A stretch of DNA of 64,000 nt from positions 1 through 64,000 of the forward strand of contig JANYGK010000035.1 of NCBI GenBank assembly GCA_025362395.1, given 5' to 3'. Below the pieces are notes generated by a model. It did no database searches, was not told the origin of the DNA, and saw only the letters and a list, made by a program, of their open reading frames with translations. The translations under genes were made by a program, and so were the position numbers. Shown one piece after another: positions 17,045-25,948 of this stretch. Positions within the stretch are counted from its first letter, which is position 1. Every line of letters starts with the position of its first letter. The DNA comes from Bacteroidota bacterium (GTDB lineage: Bacteria > Bacteroidota > Bacteroidia > B-17B0 > Aurantibacillaceae).

Positions 17045-18055
17045 TTAATAATCGTATAAGCTGCCGTAAAATTTAGCAACGACTTTAGGATCATTCATGT
17101 TTTGTCCTTTTAAGTCGGTTGGCTTCGGCACCATAACGGGGTATAAGCCTATTGATTTTCTTTTAATATTTGCCGGAGCAAATTCTTTAGGAGTTAGTTT
17201 TTCGTAACCTAACACAGGCTCGTAAAACTCAACGGGAAAGCCGTTATATAAATTTCTTCTGTCTATTACCTGTGCGTAAAAAGAAGGAGAAATTTGCCCG
17301 TTTACCAAGGCTTTAAAGAGTATATCATTCAAACGCTCATTTTTTTTATCGTAATCATAATTCAATAAAATGTTACGGGCAATATCACAAGCGCCTTTAT
17401 CAACCAGTTTCATATTAGGAAACCCGTATTTTTGAATATTGGCTAAAAGTGTAACGGCTGTGATTGAATCTGCTTTCATTTTTTCTTTTACCAAACGGTA
17501 TTTAGACATGTATTCCGGTAACGTTTTATTGCATTTGGGGTTTTTCATACATGCCGTGCAATATTCTGTTGCTAATTTATAAGTACCGGTATTGTATTTT
17601 TTATTGGCGTCTATAGTCGCGTAAAGCTGCGCTTCCCAAACATAATTTCTTCCCGCCTCTTTTGTTTTGTCCCATTGGGCAATATTAGCGTTGTATTCTT
17701 TTTTAGTGTTTTGATTATAAAATACAATAGCGTCTTTTTTTGAACTGTCTACATCGTACCCATTGATAATTGCTTTTTCTAAATAATGTAATCCTTTATA
17801 TTCTTCTTTAATTTTTAAGGCGCACAACGTTGCTTTAAAATAATGAGAAGGATTTATAACGCCTGCATAACTTGTAAAAGCAATGTCATATTTAGCATAA
17901 GCCTGTAATAATGAATCGTTTTTGTACATTCTTTCCGCTGAAGCGACTGCTGTATGAAAATTAATAAAATCTTCGGACGGAGTAGAGTATTTGGCCTGTG
18001 CATTTACACAATTTGCTGTTGCAATAGCGAGTATAAGTAATAATGGTTTTATCAT
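17045..18055 (-). CDS. secreted protein of unknown function inside the mks operon
   Basis: A 336-residue protein with a clear signal peptide (MIKPLLLILAIATANCVNAQ). The first half looks helical and repeat-like, resembling TPR (YKNDSLLQAYAKYDIAF, ALKIKEEYKGLHYLEKAI). The C-terminal part has the order KYGFPNMKLVD ... ACDIARNILLNYD ... ISPSFYAQVIDRRNLYNG, which reminds me of the DUF6624 family (from memory, not searched). It lies between mksE (58 bases upstream) and mksB (50 bases downstream), all on the minus strand. A secreted product is unexpected in an operon for a cytoplasmic DNA machine. Confidence 0.75.
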   Translation of the reverse strand: MIKPLLLILAIATANCVNAQAKYSTPSEDFINFHTAVASAERMYKNDSLLQAYAKYDIAFTSYAGVINPSHYFKATLCALKIKEEYKGLHYLEKAIINGYDVDSSKKDAIVFYNQNTKKEYNANIAQWDKTKEAGRNYVWEAQLYATIDANKKYNTGTYKLATEYCTACMKNPKCNKTLPEYMSKYRLVKEKMKADSITAVTLLANIQKYGFPNMKLVDKGACDIARNILLNYDYDKKNERLNDILFKALVNGQISPSFYAQVIDRRNLYNGFPVEFYEPVLGYEKLTPKEFAPANIKRKSIGLYPVMVPKPTDLKGQNMNDPKVVAKFYGSLYDY

Positions 18056-18113
18056 ATAATTATCTTTTATGTGTTTTAAATACTGATGTGTTATAGTGCA
18101 GATAAAAGAGAGC

Positions 18114-18722
18114 TTAGTTATAAATTAATCCTTGTGCGTCGTCATTGCTTAATCCGCCTTCTTCATATATAGCAACAGAGTTAATAATGTCCAACAGATA
18201 AGTGTACGAATCCAGTACTTTATAAGATTCTGTTTTTTCGTCTTCCAGTTCTAAAAAAGAATCACGGCTCATCAAATCACAAATTTCACGTACTTTATTA
18301 TGTAAGGTTTCAGAACGGTACAACGGAATTTTTTGAAGCTTTTGTTTTAAGCGCACATTGGCGTTACACTCTTCCGCAATTTCACCAGGGCGAAACCGGC
18401 TTCCAATGCCGATCTTATTATCCATACTCGCAAACAGATCTATAATATCAATGTAGCGTTCAAAGCGCTCCAGTTTTTTTTCTATCTCGCTGTTCGGTTC
18501 ACTTAATTTAGAAAAATAAAAGAAGTTATTCCCTCTTTCAATATTGTAGCGAATCACATTAAAGTAAGCCTGAAGCCTGTCAAAATTTTCAGGATTATTA
18601 ATCACATCATATAAACGATTCATACCATCCCTGCTGCCGTTGCTTGATATAAAAGCTCCGCGAGCCATCACGGCAAAAATATCGTGGGTTTGTTTCGGTA
18701 AATTAAAATTATATTCTTCCAT
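18114..18722 (-). CDS. mksE: MksE-like condensin subunit
   Basis: A 202-residue, helix-rich acidic protein whose size and position fit MksE/JetB, the winged-helix (KITE) subunit that bridges kleisin and ATPase heads. The segment DIFAVMARGAFISSNG near the start, and YFNVIRYNIERGNNFFYFS (about 53-71) with its helix-wing pattern, resemble MksE proteins. It has no signal peptide or membrane helix. It is preceded by a 169-base gap after mksF containing a degenerate leader repeat (18731-18762). Sequence support alone is moderate; gene order makes the call. Confidence 0.75.
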   Translation of the reverse strand: MEEYNFNLPKQTHDIFAVMARGAFISSNGSRDGMNRLYDVINNPENFDRLQAYFNVIRYNIERGNNFFYFSKLSEPNSEIEKKLERFERYIDIIDLFASMDNKIGIGSRFRPGEIAEECNANVRLKQKLQKIPLYRSETLHNKVREICDLMSRDSFLELEDEKTESYKVLDSYTYLLDIINSVAIYEEGGLSNDDAQGLIYN

Positions 18723-18730
18723 TAGTTTTT

Positions 18731-18762
18731 ATTTTTACCACATAGGCACATAGAAAACAGAG
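18731..18762 (-). repeat. degenerate leader repeat before mksE
   Basis: On the minus strand CTATGTG-C-CTATGTGG then TAAAAAT, ending 8 bases before the mksE ATG. It belongs with the related elements at 25866, 26711, 26818, 28199 and 39081. Confidence 0.6.
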
Positions 18763-18891
18763 TTTGTGCCGACCGGTTTTATTTTAAAATTTATTTTTAT
18801 TCTCAATGCGTTTCTGCCTTGCACTTGAATGGCATGAGTTTAACAATCTTCTATCCCTTTTGTCTCTTAGATCTTTTCTCTCTCTTCAATC

Positions 18892-20133
18892 TTATTTCTC
18901 CTTTACTTTCTTCGCTTTCTCCGTAACCGGCAGTATCAACGTATAGCCCAGTCGTTTTTTAATATTCGTAACAGCCTCTACATAATCATGGTATTGCAAA
19001 CGGTATTTAAAATCAAGTTGTGTCTGGTATTCCATCGCAATTTCAACGAATAAGGATAAACGCTCTTCAAACGTAACAGTACCAATGGCTTTCGGGAATT
19101 TGTATTCAATCAAATATTCAAATAAATTATGTTTTGTCTGCGTTAAAAAACGCTCTACTAATTTTTCTGTATCTAATTTAATTTGTTGCTCTAAACCTTT
19201 GTCCTTAAAGTTGCCTGCCATTTTATCAGCAAGGCCGCGCACCATAAGGCGTGTAATTTTATATTTTTCAGAAATGCGTTTGCATAACACATGCCCGTCA
19301 TCGCTGTATAAAAAGTCGATCGGTATTTTTGTCTTCGGCGTTTTATGTCCGTTGTGCTTAAGCGTATTAATGCTCGCTACTATTTCCCTGAAGTTCGTTT
19401 TAAAATGCAGCGTTCCGTGGTCTTTTACTTCTTTTAAGCGCTGCGCTTTTTTGTAAACATCTAACTGGAACTGGATCTTATTGATGAAATCCGTAATATC
19501 GGTTTGGATCTCAATTAAAAAATCCAAATTCTCTATCAGGCTTGATTTCAGGGCTGATACAATGCCGAACAATTCACTGTCGTTAGTAATATTAAACAGG
19601 CTTCTTGTTTCATCAACAATGTCTGTTGTTTTTTTAATGAATTCAATAATCGTATCACGTTTCTCGCGGTAGTCTTCCAGCTTTTGTAATTTAATGCGGT
19701 AGTTACTTTCGTTCTTGTAAGTATCATCTACATTTTTTTGAAGCTTAATAATTTCACGTGTTAATGTAGAATTGATCCGTTTTAAATATTTTTTAATGCT
19801 TCGTAAAAAGCGCATTTCACGGGCTTCCTGGTAAAATGCAATATGGCGTTTCAGCTCATTGATATAATCATTGATAAAGCCCGGCGTTACTTCACCAATT
19901 TCCATAAAGTCTTCAAACATGGCCACCACAGAGTCATTCAGACTCACAACGTTTTCATACTCAAATAAAATATCTAAGGAAATTAATTTTTTATATTGCT
20001 CTTCCGTAATATCATCACGGCCGAATAATTCATTCACAGTTATTTGGTCGCGCTGCCCGAATAACAATTCTACTATACCACGGTTGTGATATAGGTTTGA
20101 TAGTAAATCTTTTACATTAACCTGTAAACTCAT
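18892..20133 (-). CDS. mksF: MksF-like kleisin subunit
   Basis: A 413-residue protein predicted to be the kleisin of the condensin. The N-terminal winged-helix-like part (about 1-95) includes VNELFGRDDITEEQYKKLISLDILFEY. A long helical middle (about 100-250, KYLKRINSTLTREIIKLQKNVD) has coiled-coil character. The C-terminal part (about 300-400) would bind the ATPase head. Size and first position in the operon match MksF/JetA. ATG at 20133 (MSLQVNVKDLL) is preferred over a GTG at 20154. The divergent 283-base gap to the M43 protease must hold its promoter; I see no clear -7 box there for this strand. Confidence 0.78.
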   Translation of the reverse strand: MSLQVNVKDLLSNLYHNRGIVELLFGQRDQITVNELFGRDDITEEQYKKLISLDILFEYENVVSLNDSVVAMFEDFMEIGEVTPGFINDYINELKRHIAFYQEAREMRFLRSIKKYLKRINSTLTREIIKLQKNVDDTYKNESNYRIKLQKLEDYREKRDTIIEFIKKTTDIVDETRSLFNITNDSELFGIVSALKSSLIENLDFLIEIQTDITDFINKIQFQLDVYKKAQRLKEVKDHGTLHFKTNFREIVASINTLKHNGHKTPKTKIPIDFLYSDDGHVLCKRISEKYKITRLMVRGLADKMAGNFKDKGLEQQIKLDTEKLVERFLTQTKHNLFEYLIEYKFPKAIGTVTFEERLSLFVEIAMEYQTQLDFKYRLQYHDYVEAVTNIKKRLGYTLILPVTEKAKKVKEK

Positions 20134-20376
20134 TAATATAGTTCTGTTTAACACATAAAAATACGAAGGCTTTAGGGCGTACTAAAGTCGGGTTATTAAC
20201 AAAATCAGGAGTAATTCACAAAATAAGTCTTTGTTTTTTGTAAGAGCTTGAAAAACAGCTTTTTTACTGTTAATTAGGAGTGGATAAGGAATTTAAGTTT
20301 CGCTGAAAATTTAAGATTACGATTAAACTTCCTATTATATGACACTTATGCAATAAACGCATTTCAGGTTTATTTA

Positions 20377-20384
20377 TATCTTTG
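20377..20384 (+). promoter_or_regulatory. Bacteroidota -7 promoter box
   Basis: TATCTTTG matches TAnnTTTG and lies 31 bases before the ATG of the metalloprotease gene. No convincing TTG -33 element is visible at the usual distance. Confidence 0.6.
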
Positions 20385-20415
20385 GTAAGGATCCTTCACA
20401 TTTAAAAGCCGACAC

Positions 20416-23124
20416 ATGAAGACAAAACTATTCACCTTTTTATCATTACTTGTTTTAATTACTTACAATCATTTATCGGCACAAGAGCTCAAACGTTGCG
20501 GAACCGACGAAGCCATAAAAAAATTGTACGAAGCGCATCCTGAAATGCTACAATCATTTATAAATAATGAAGCTACTTACAATGCTAATGCTGCAGCGGC
20601 GGGAAAGAGCATACAAAGCATAACGGTTTACACCATTCCTGTTGTGTTTCATGTGTTACACCAAAATGGTCCCGAAAACATTTCGGACGCACAAATTGCA
20701 GATGCCATAAATGTCCTGAACACGGATATGAGAAAATTAAATGCAGATACAATTAATGCAACTACAAAATTTAAAAACCTGGTATCTGATATCCGCATTG
20801 AATTCAGGTTGGCACGCCTTGACCCTAGCGGTAATTGCACTAACGGTATTGATCGCATTTATACAAGCAAAACAAATTATGGCGACGATAGCGCAAAAGT
20901 AAATCCTTGGCCGCGTGATAAATATTTAAATATCTGGACGGCTAAAGCTTTGCAGCAAGGCTGGGCAGGCTATGCGTATTACCCTTCCGCTGCCACAGGC
21001 TCCTTATCGGTGCACGATGGTTTAATGATCCTTGCCGATTATGTGGGTTCCATTGGTACAAGCAGCATATTAAAATCGAGGACTATTACGCATGAAGTTG
21101 GCCACTGGCTTGACTTAGGCCATTTATGGAATACTACCATCAATATTTCCATTAACGTAGGATTGGCTTGCGGCGATGATCTGATAAGCGATACACCTAT
21201 TACTAAGGGGCATACGACATGCCCTGATCTGCTGACCCCCGATTGTATGGTAGATACGTTTTCTATGGGGGTGTTTAATTTTAATGCGGTAACTGTTTCT
21301 TCAGGAACTACAGATCCCTCTACCTTAACATCTACTTACGACAGCTTAACGGTAACACCTTTTCAGGCAGTAGGCGTTTCGCTGAATTCAAGTGTAAGTA
21401 ATGCATTTTCATTTTCAGATTGGCCTATAGGAGCTGCTAACGGCGAAACTAATTACAGCGCGTTAACCGGAACACTTAGTACGCTTAAATATTATGAAGT
21501 AACCCTGGCACCAAAATTTTCTTCATCCATGAGCTTGTACGGGTTTAAGTTTTTAGTAAATCGCTCGGCAACAGGCCCGCGCACGTATGCCATACGCTCG
21601 AGTGTTGACGGCTTTGCGGCTAATTTAACCGCCACGCTTACTCCTGCAAATTCAAATTTAAGTGTGAATACGGGAAACATATTTTTTTATAAAAATGATG
21701 CCACTACGGCTGAGCCGGGAAGTGCTATCACGGTTTCGGGCCTGCCTTTTACAAATAAAAGTACGCCCGTAACTTTCAGAATTTACGCATGGAACGCCGA
21801 AGACAGTTTAGGGTCGTTTACGATGGATGATGTTTCTATTTTAGGATCAACCGGAATTATCGAAAATATTCAAAACTTTATGGAGTATTCGTATTGTACC
21901 ATTATGTTTACTACGGGGCAAAAGGACAGGATGCGATTAGCGGTTGAAAGCCCGATTTCGGGAAGAAGTAATTTATGGTCTGCCGCAAACTTAGCAGCAA
22001 CGGGTATTACAGGGCCAACGACAACGTGCACGCCGGTGCCTGATTTTTATGCTTCCAGAACACGGCTTTGCAAAGGCAACACGATTACGTTTACGGAAAA
22101 TGTAATGAACGGGGCGGAAACAAGCCGCTTGTGGACCTTCCAGGGAGGCTTACCTGCAACGTCAATAGCAACAAGCCCGAGCGTTACCTATACAGCATCC
22201 GGTAGCTATTCGGTAAGCTTAACCGCTGCTAATGCCGCCGGGCCGGGTACTGTTACAAAAACACAGTATATAAGAGTTGATAATACAACGGCCGATGTGA
22301 TCTATACAGGATCCTATACAGAAGGCTTTGAAAGTCCTGTTATATTAAATACGACATGGGAATCATACGACATCGATAACAATGGCTACAAATGGGTGTT
22401 TTCTGCAGGTACAGGGGTTGGAGGCACAAACGCGGCAAAAATGAATGCTTATGGTAATTACGCGCAAGACCTTGATGCATTGATGAGCCCTTCATACGAT
22501 CTCACAAATGCACAAAATAAATCATTCAACTTTAAAGTGGCGGCAGCTTCAAGAAGTTCGGTAAGTGCCGATATTAAAGATGAACTCAGGATATTTTTCT
22601 CTACCAATTGCGGCTCTACATGGCTTCAAAGAGCTGTGTATACCGGTACAACATTAATTAATAATCCGGTTAGCACGTCTTCGTTTACACCGAATGCCTC
22701 TACAGTATGGATGCAAAATTCCATAATCATTCCTTCGCTGTTTCAAACACCTAACGTGCGCGTTAAGTTCCAATATAAATCGTGCCTGGCAAGCAATAAT
22801 ATATATTTGGATGATATTAATATTTCGGAATCGGTTAGTATTGCGGAAAATGAATTAAGCGCACAAGGATTTATTATTTATCCTAACCCTAGTAATGAAA
22901 CTACTACGGTGAGTTACCGGTTAAATTCTGCCGCTACTGTGGGGTTACAGGTCTTTGATGTGCTTGGCAAAAAGGTATTTCAAATACCCGGTACCGCTCA
23001 AACGCAGGGCGATTATAACATTACCGTATCAATGCGTGAACAAAATTTAAGCGCCGGTGTTTACTTTGTAAGGTTGGCGGTTAATACTAAAATGCTAACT
23101 CAAAAATTAATCATTTCAGAATAA
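20416..23124 (+). CDS. secreted M43-like zinc metalloprotease with T9SS sorting domain
   Basis: A 902-residue protein with a signal peptide (1-22) and a pappalysin/cytophagalysin-type protease domain. The zinc site HEVGHWLDLGH is at 226-236, and the Met-turn region MEYSYCTIMFTTGQ begins at 489. The 250-residue spacing is far longer than usual because a beta-rich domain of about 200 residues (280-480, including SMSLYGFKFLVNRS and YAIRSSVDGF) is inserted. A PKD-like domain (about 540-620), a jellyroll-like region (about 630-810) and a C-terminal T9SS type A sorting domain (about 825-902, IIYPNPSNE ... LIISE) follow. It should be exported and surface-attached or released. Confidence 0.92.
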   Translation: MKTKLFTFLSLLVLITYNHLSAQELKRCGTDEAIKKLYEAHPEMLQSFINNEATYNANAAAAGKSIQSITVYTIPVVFHVLHQNGPENISDAQIADAINVLNTDMRKLNADTINATTKFKNLVSDIRIEFRLARLDPSGNCTNGIDRIYTSKTNYGDDSAKVNPWPRDKYLNIWTAKALQQGWAGYAYYPSAATGSLSVHDGLMILADYVGSIGTSSILKSRTITHEVGHWLDLGHLWNTTINISINVGLACGDDLISDTPITKGHTTCPDLLTPDCMVDTFSMGVFNFNAVTVSSGTTDPSTLTSTYDSLTVTPFQAVGVSLNSSVSNAFSFSDWPIGAANGETNYSALTGTLSTLKYYEVTLAPKFSSSMSLYGFKFLVNRSATGPRTYAIRSSVDGFAANLTATLTPANSNLSVNTGNIFFYKNDATTAEPGSAITVSGLPFTNKSTPVTFRIYAWNAEDSLGSFTMDDVSILGSTGIIENIQNFMEYSYCTIMFTTGQKDRMRLAVESPISGRSNLWSAANLAATGITGPTTTCTPVPDFYASRTRLCKGNTITFTENVMNGAETSRLWTFQGGLPATSIATSPSVTYTASGSYSVSLTAANAAGPGTVTKTQYIRVDNTTADVIYTGSYTEGFESPVILNTTWESYDIDNNGYKWVFSAGTGVGGTNAAKMNAYGNYAQDLDALMSPSYDLTNAQNKSFNFKVAAASRSSVSADIKDELRIFFSTNCGSTWLQRAVYTGTTLINNPVSTSSFTPNASTVWMQNSIIIPSLFQTPNVRVKFQYKSCLASNNIYLDDINISESVSIAENELSAQGFIIYPNPSNETTTVSYRLNSAATVGLQVFDVLGKKVFQIPGTAQTQGDYNITVSMREQNLSAGVYFVRLAVNTKMLTQKLIISE

Positions 23125-23142
23125 AAGAATGCAGTAACAGTT

Positions 23143-23175
23143 AAGCTATCTGTATAGATGCAGGTAGCTTTTTTG
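23143..23175 (+). terminator. intrinsic terminator after metalloprotease
   Basis: A 10-bp stem aagctatctg / caggtagctt with one G-T wobble and an 8-base loop, followed by six T. Confidence 0.82.
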
Positions 23176-23261
23176 TTGTGTAAAAAAACAAAAACGATGT
23201 AAATTACATTAAGCCCTTATAAAAAGATACGTACTTTTATACATCTTACTACACAAATTAT

Positions 23262-24857
23262 ATGTTTACAAAACAAACGCTCCCGTTAAAAAATACAGCT
23301 CTCTTTACGGGATTATTTAATGATTATATAAACGCCGAAGAAAAAATAAAACCGTTTTATAATTTTCATATTAATAAAGAAGCCTACAAAGCGCATTTAA
23401 ATAAGGTTGATTTTAATTTAGTTAACCGAACTATTTTAACCGCATCATTATCCCGGCAAGCTAAACTGGTTGAAAATACTCACCCTGAAACATGGAACCA
23501 CATTAGCTTATTGGAGAATAAGGCTACTTATACAGTAACTACAGGCCATCAGCTTTGCTTATTTACGGGACCATTATATTTTATTTATAAAATTATCAGT
23601 ACCATTAATCTAGCAAAAACCTTAAAGGAAAATTTTCCGGATAAAAACTTTGTGCCGGTGTATTGGATGGCAAGCGAAGACCATGATTTTGAAGAAATAA
23701 ATCACATTCATGTATTCGGTAAAAAAGTAACCTGGACCGGTACACAAAAAGGAAGTGTTGGAGAATTCAGCACCGAAGGGTTAGAAGAAACCATTGCAGA
23801 ATTAAAAACTATTTTAGGAGAAAGTGATAACGCGAAAGCGTTGATCGGTATTTTTGAAAACGCATACATAAAACATTCAAATTTAGCAGATGCCACGCGT
23901 TACTTGGTAAATGAACTGTTTGGCGAATACGGTGTTGTAACGTTAGACGGAGATGATAAAGAATTGAAACAACTCTTTACGGAAGAATTGAAAAAAGATA
24001 TATTTGAAAATGTATCTTTTGCCGCAGTAGAAAAAAGCATCAATGAATTAAAAAATGAGTATTCAATACAGGTTAACCCCCGCGAAATAAATGCTTTTTA
24101 TAAAGAAGATCAGTTAAGAGAACGGATCGAGAAAGACGGCGATAACTTTAAAGTGGTCAATACGCAAATTAAATTTTCAAAAGAAGAAATGGAAAATTTA
24201 ATTATGTCAAATCCTGAAAAACTGAGTCCCAATGTGGTGTTGAGACCAATATACCAACAAAAAATTTTACCAAACATTGCTTATGTCGGCGGCCCGGGCG
24301 AAATTGCATATTGGTTGGAATTCAAACATGTGTTTGAAGTATACAACATTGATTTCCCTATTTTAATGCCCCGTAATTTTGTGATGCTTTTAGATAAAGG
24401 CACGCAAACTAAATTACAAAAATTAAATTTAGCTACGGAAGATACATTTAAAGACGGCGAAGAATTAGTAAAGCAGTTCATTAAATCGCATAATAACGTG
24501 AGCTTGGAAGAAGCTAAAGCAAACATGGCAGCTATTTACGCCGGCATCATAGAAAAAATAGCAGATATAGATAGAACACTGATAGGAGCCACGGAAGCGG
24601 AAAAGCAAAAATCAGTCAACGGAATAGCCGCCATCGAACAAAAAATAAACCGGTCTCTCAAACAAAAATCAGAGAATGATGTTAATCAGATATGGGCTAT
24701 AAAAGGGAAGTTATTTCCTAATAATATACCACAGGAACGCTACGATAATTTCAGTATGTATTATATAAAATACGGAAAAGATTTTATTAAAGGTTTAATG
24801 CAAGTGTTGACTTACGATTTGAAAGAGTTTGAATACACGATTATTTTAGAAGACTAA
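23262..24857 (+). CDS. bshC: bacillithiol biosynthesis cysteine-adding enzyme BshC
   Basis: A 531-residue cytoplasmic enzyme that adds cysteine to glucosaminyl-malate, the last step of bacillithiol synthesis. The family pattern is clear: TVTTGHQLCLFTGPLYFIYKI (about 89-109, nucleotide-binding part), PVYWMASEDHDFEEINH (about 134-150), a central helical arm and a C-terminal coiled coil (about 435-490, KSVNGIAAIEQKINRSLKQK). Length is normal. bshA and bshB are not in the window. It is followed 12 bases later by the DUF2071 gene and may be co-transcribed with it. Confidence 0.95.
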   Translation: MFTKQTLPLKNTALFTGLFNDYINAEEKIKPFYNFHINKEAYKAHLNKVDFNLVNRTILTASLSRQAKLVENTHPETWNHISLLENKATYTVTTGHQLCLFTGPLYFIYKIISTINLAKTLKENFPDKNFVPVYWMASEDHDFEEINHIHVFGKKVTWTGTQKGSVGEFSTEGLEETIAELKTILGESDNAKALIGIFENAYIKHSNLADATRYLVNELFGEYGVVTLDGDDKELKQLFTEELKKDIFENVSFAAVEKSINELKNEYSIQVNPREINAFYKEDQLRERIEKDGDNFKVVNTQIKFSKEEMENLIMSNPEKLSPNVVLRPIYQQKILPNIAYVGGPGEIAYWLEFKHVFEVYNIDFPILMPRNFVMLLDKGTQTKLQKLNLATEDTFKDGEELVKQFIKSHNNVSLEEAKANMAAIYAGIIEKIADIDRTLIGATEAEKQKSVNGIAAIEQKINRSLKQKSENDVNQIWAIKGKLFPNNIPQERYDNFSMYYIKYGKDFIKGLMQVLTYDLKEFEYTIILED

Positions 24858-24869
24858 TTATATCTACGA

Positions 24870-25589
24870 ATGTCAAAAAAAGTTTTTTTAAAAGCGGAAT
24901 GGAGAAAGCTACTCATGATAAATTATGAAGTAGAACCCGGTACGATTATGCCATATTTGCCTGCTCACACAGAGCCCGACCTGTACCACGGCAAATGCCT
25001 GGTAAGTATTGTAGGCTTTATGTTTTTAAACACAAGCATTAAAGGATTACGCATTTACTCGCACATTAATTTTGAGGAAGTTAATTTACGAATTTACAAT
25101 ACCTATAAAACCCCTGAAGGGGTTATAAAACGAGGAACTACGTTTATTAAAGAAATTGTTTCCAAACCTGCTATTGCATTTATTGCAAATACATTATATA
25201 AAGAAAAATACGTGACATTGCCAATGGGCAATACCGTTAAGGAGCATGCGCATGAGTTTGAAATCGAATACCGTTGGCGTTACAATAAAAAAATAAATTC
25301 TATCGGGTGTAAAGCAGAAAAGCAATTACAGCCTATTACGGAAAATAGTTTAGAGGAATTTATTACAGAACATTATTGGGGCTATACAAAAGTATCATTA
25401 ACTAAAACGGCTGAATATGCCGTGGAGCATCCGCGTTGGGAAACTTACGCTATTAAGGATTTTAAAATTGATATTGATTTTGAAGCGCTGTACGGAAGCA
25501 GCTTTGCAACATTAAAAGATCAAAAGCCGCATTCTGTTTTACTGGCAGAAGGTTCGGAAGTTTTAGTAAGGGATGGAAAAAGGATTTAA
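24870..25589 (+). CDS. DUF2071 (YqjF-like) protein
   Basis: A 239-residue protein of the DUF2071/COG3361 family. The diagnostic pattern is WRKLLMINYEVEPGTIMPYLP near the start, then the small-strand segment GKCLVSIVGFMFLNTSIKGL and FEEVNLRIYNTY. It has no signal peptide or membrane helix. It lies 12 bases after bshC on the same strand, and its end is 3 bases from a convergent gene. Function is unknown; an acetoacetate-decarboxylase-like fold is known for relatives. Confidence 0.85.
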   Translation: MSKKVFLKAEWRKLLMINYEVEPGTIMPYLPAHTEPDLYHGKCLVSIVGFMFLNTSIKGLRIYSHINFEEVNLRIYNTYKTPEGVIKRGTTFIKEIVSKPAIAFIANTLYKEKYVTLPMGNTVKEHAHEFEIEYRWRYNKKINSIGCKAEKQLQPITENSLEEFITEHYWGYTKVSLTKTAEYAVEHPRWETYAIKDFKIDIDFEALYGSSFATLKDQKPHSVLLAEGSEVLVRDGKRI

Positions 25590-25592
25590 TAA

Positions 25593-25859
25593 TTATTCTT
25601 TTGTAGGGGGGTCAGCCACATTTTTACCTCTCATGGTTCTCCAAAGAGAAGCAATTTGTTTACGGAACATAAACGCCATCAGTAAATAAGGCACTGCCAT
25701 TAAATATAAAATCCCTTTATTGATCCCTCTCGCTACCGAATTTTTTTGACCCATGCTGCTTTGCACAGCAGCCTTACACATAGAACATTGTGCTTCGGTA
25801 ATAGTTGGTAATAAAACCAAAACGGCAATTACGAATAATATGAAATAGTACTTTTTCAT
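25593..25859 (-). CDS. small membrane protein with CSMC motif
   Basis: An 88-residue protein with a cleavable-looking N-terminal signal (FILFVIAVLVLLPTITEAQ), a CxxC pair (CSMC) immediately afterwards and one membrane helix (about 48-66). The C-terminus is basic. I recognise this as a conserved small type in Bacteroidota but know no function. The CxxC at the mature N-terminus could bind a metal or form a disulfide. A degenerate leader repeat lies just upstream (25866-25936). Confidence 0.7.
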   Translation of the reverse strand: MKKYYFILFVIAVLVLLPTITEAQCSMCKAAVQSSMGQKNSVARGINKGILYLMAVPYLLMAFMFRKQIASLWRTMRGKNVADPPTKE

Positions 25860-25865
25860 TTAAGC

Positions 25866-25936
25866 TTTATTTTTTTCCGCGGATCTTGGAGAAGACACAG
25901 AAAAATAAATCTGCAAGATCAGCGAATTCTGCGGAA
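25866..25936 (-). repeat. degenerate leader repeat (CTGCG type)
   Basis: On the minus strand several near copies of tctgcg/tctgtg/atccgcgg follow one another (CCGCAGAATTCGCTGATC, then TTGCAGATT, then CTGTGTC, then ATCCGCGGAAAAAAATAA), ending 6 bases before the ATG at 25859. Confidence 0.55.
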
Positions 25937-25948
25937 CAAATTTACAAA

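Noticed and set aside
13311-20133. Wadjet (JetABCD) plasmid-defence system
   Set aside because: The three condensin-like genes fit, but no JetD/MksG (Toprim/topoisomerase VI-like) gene is adjacent, so calling it Wadjet would go beyond the evidence.
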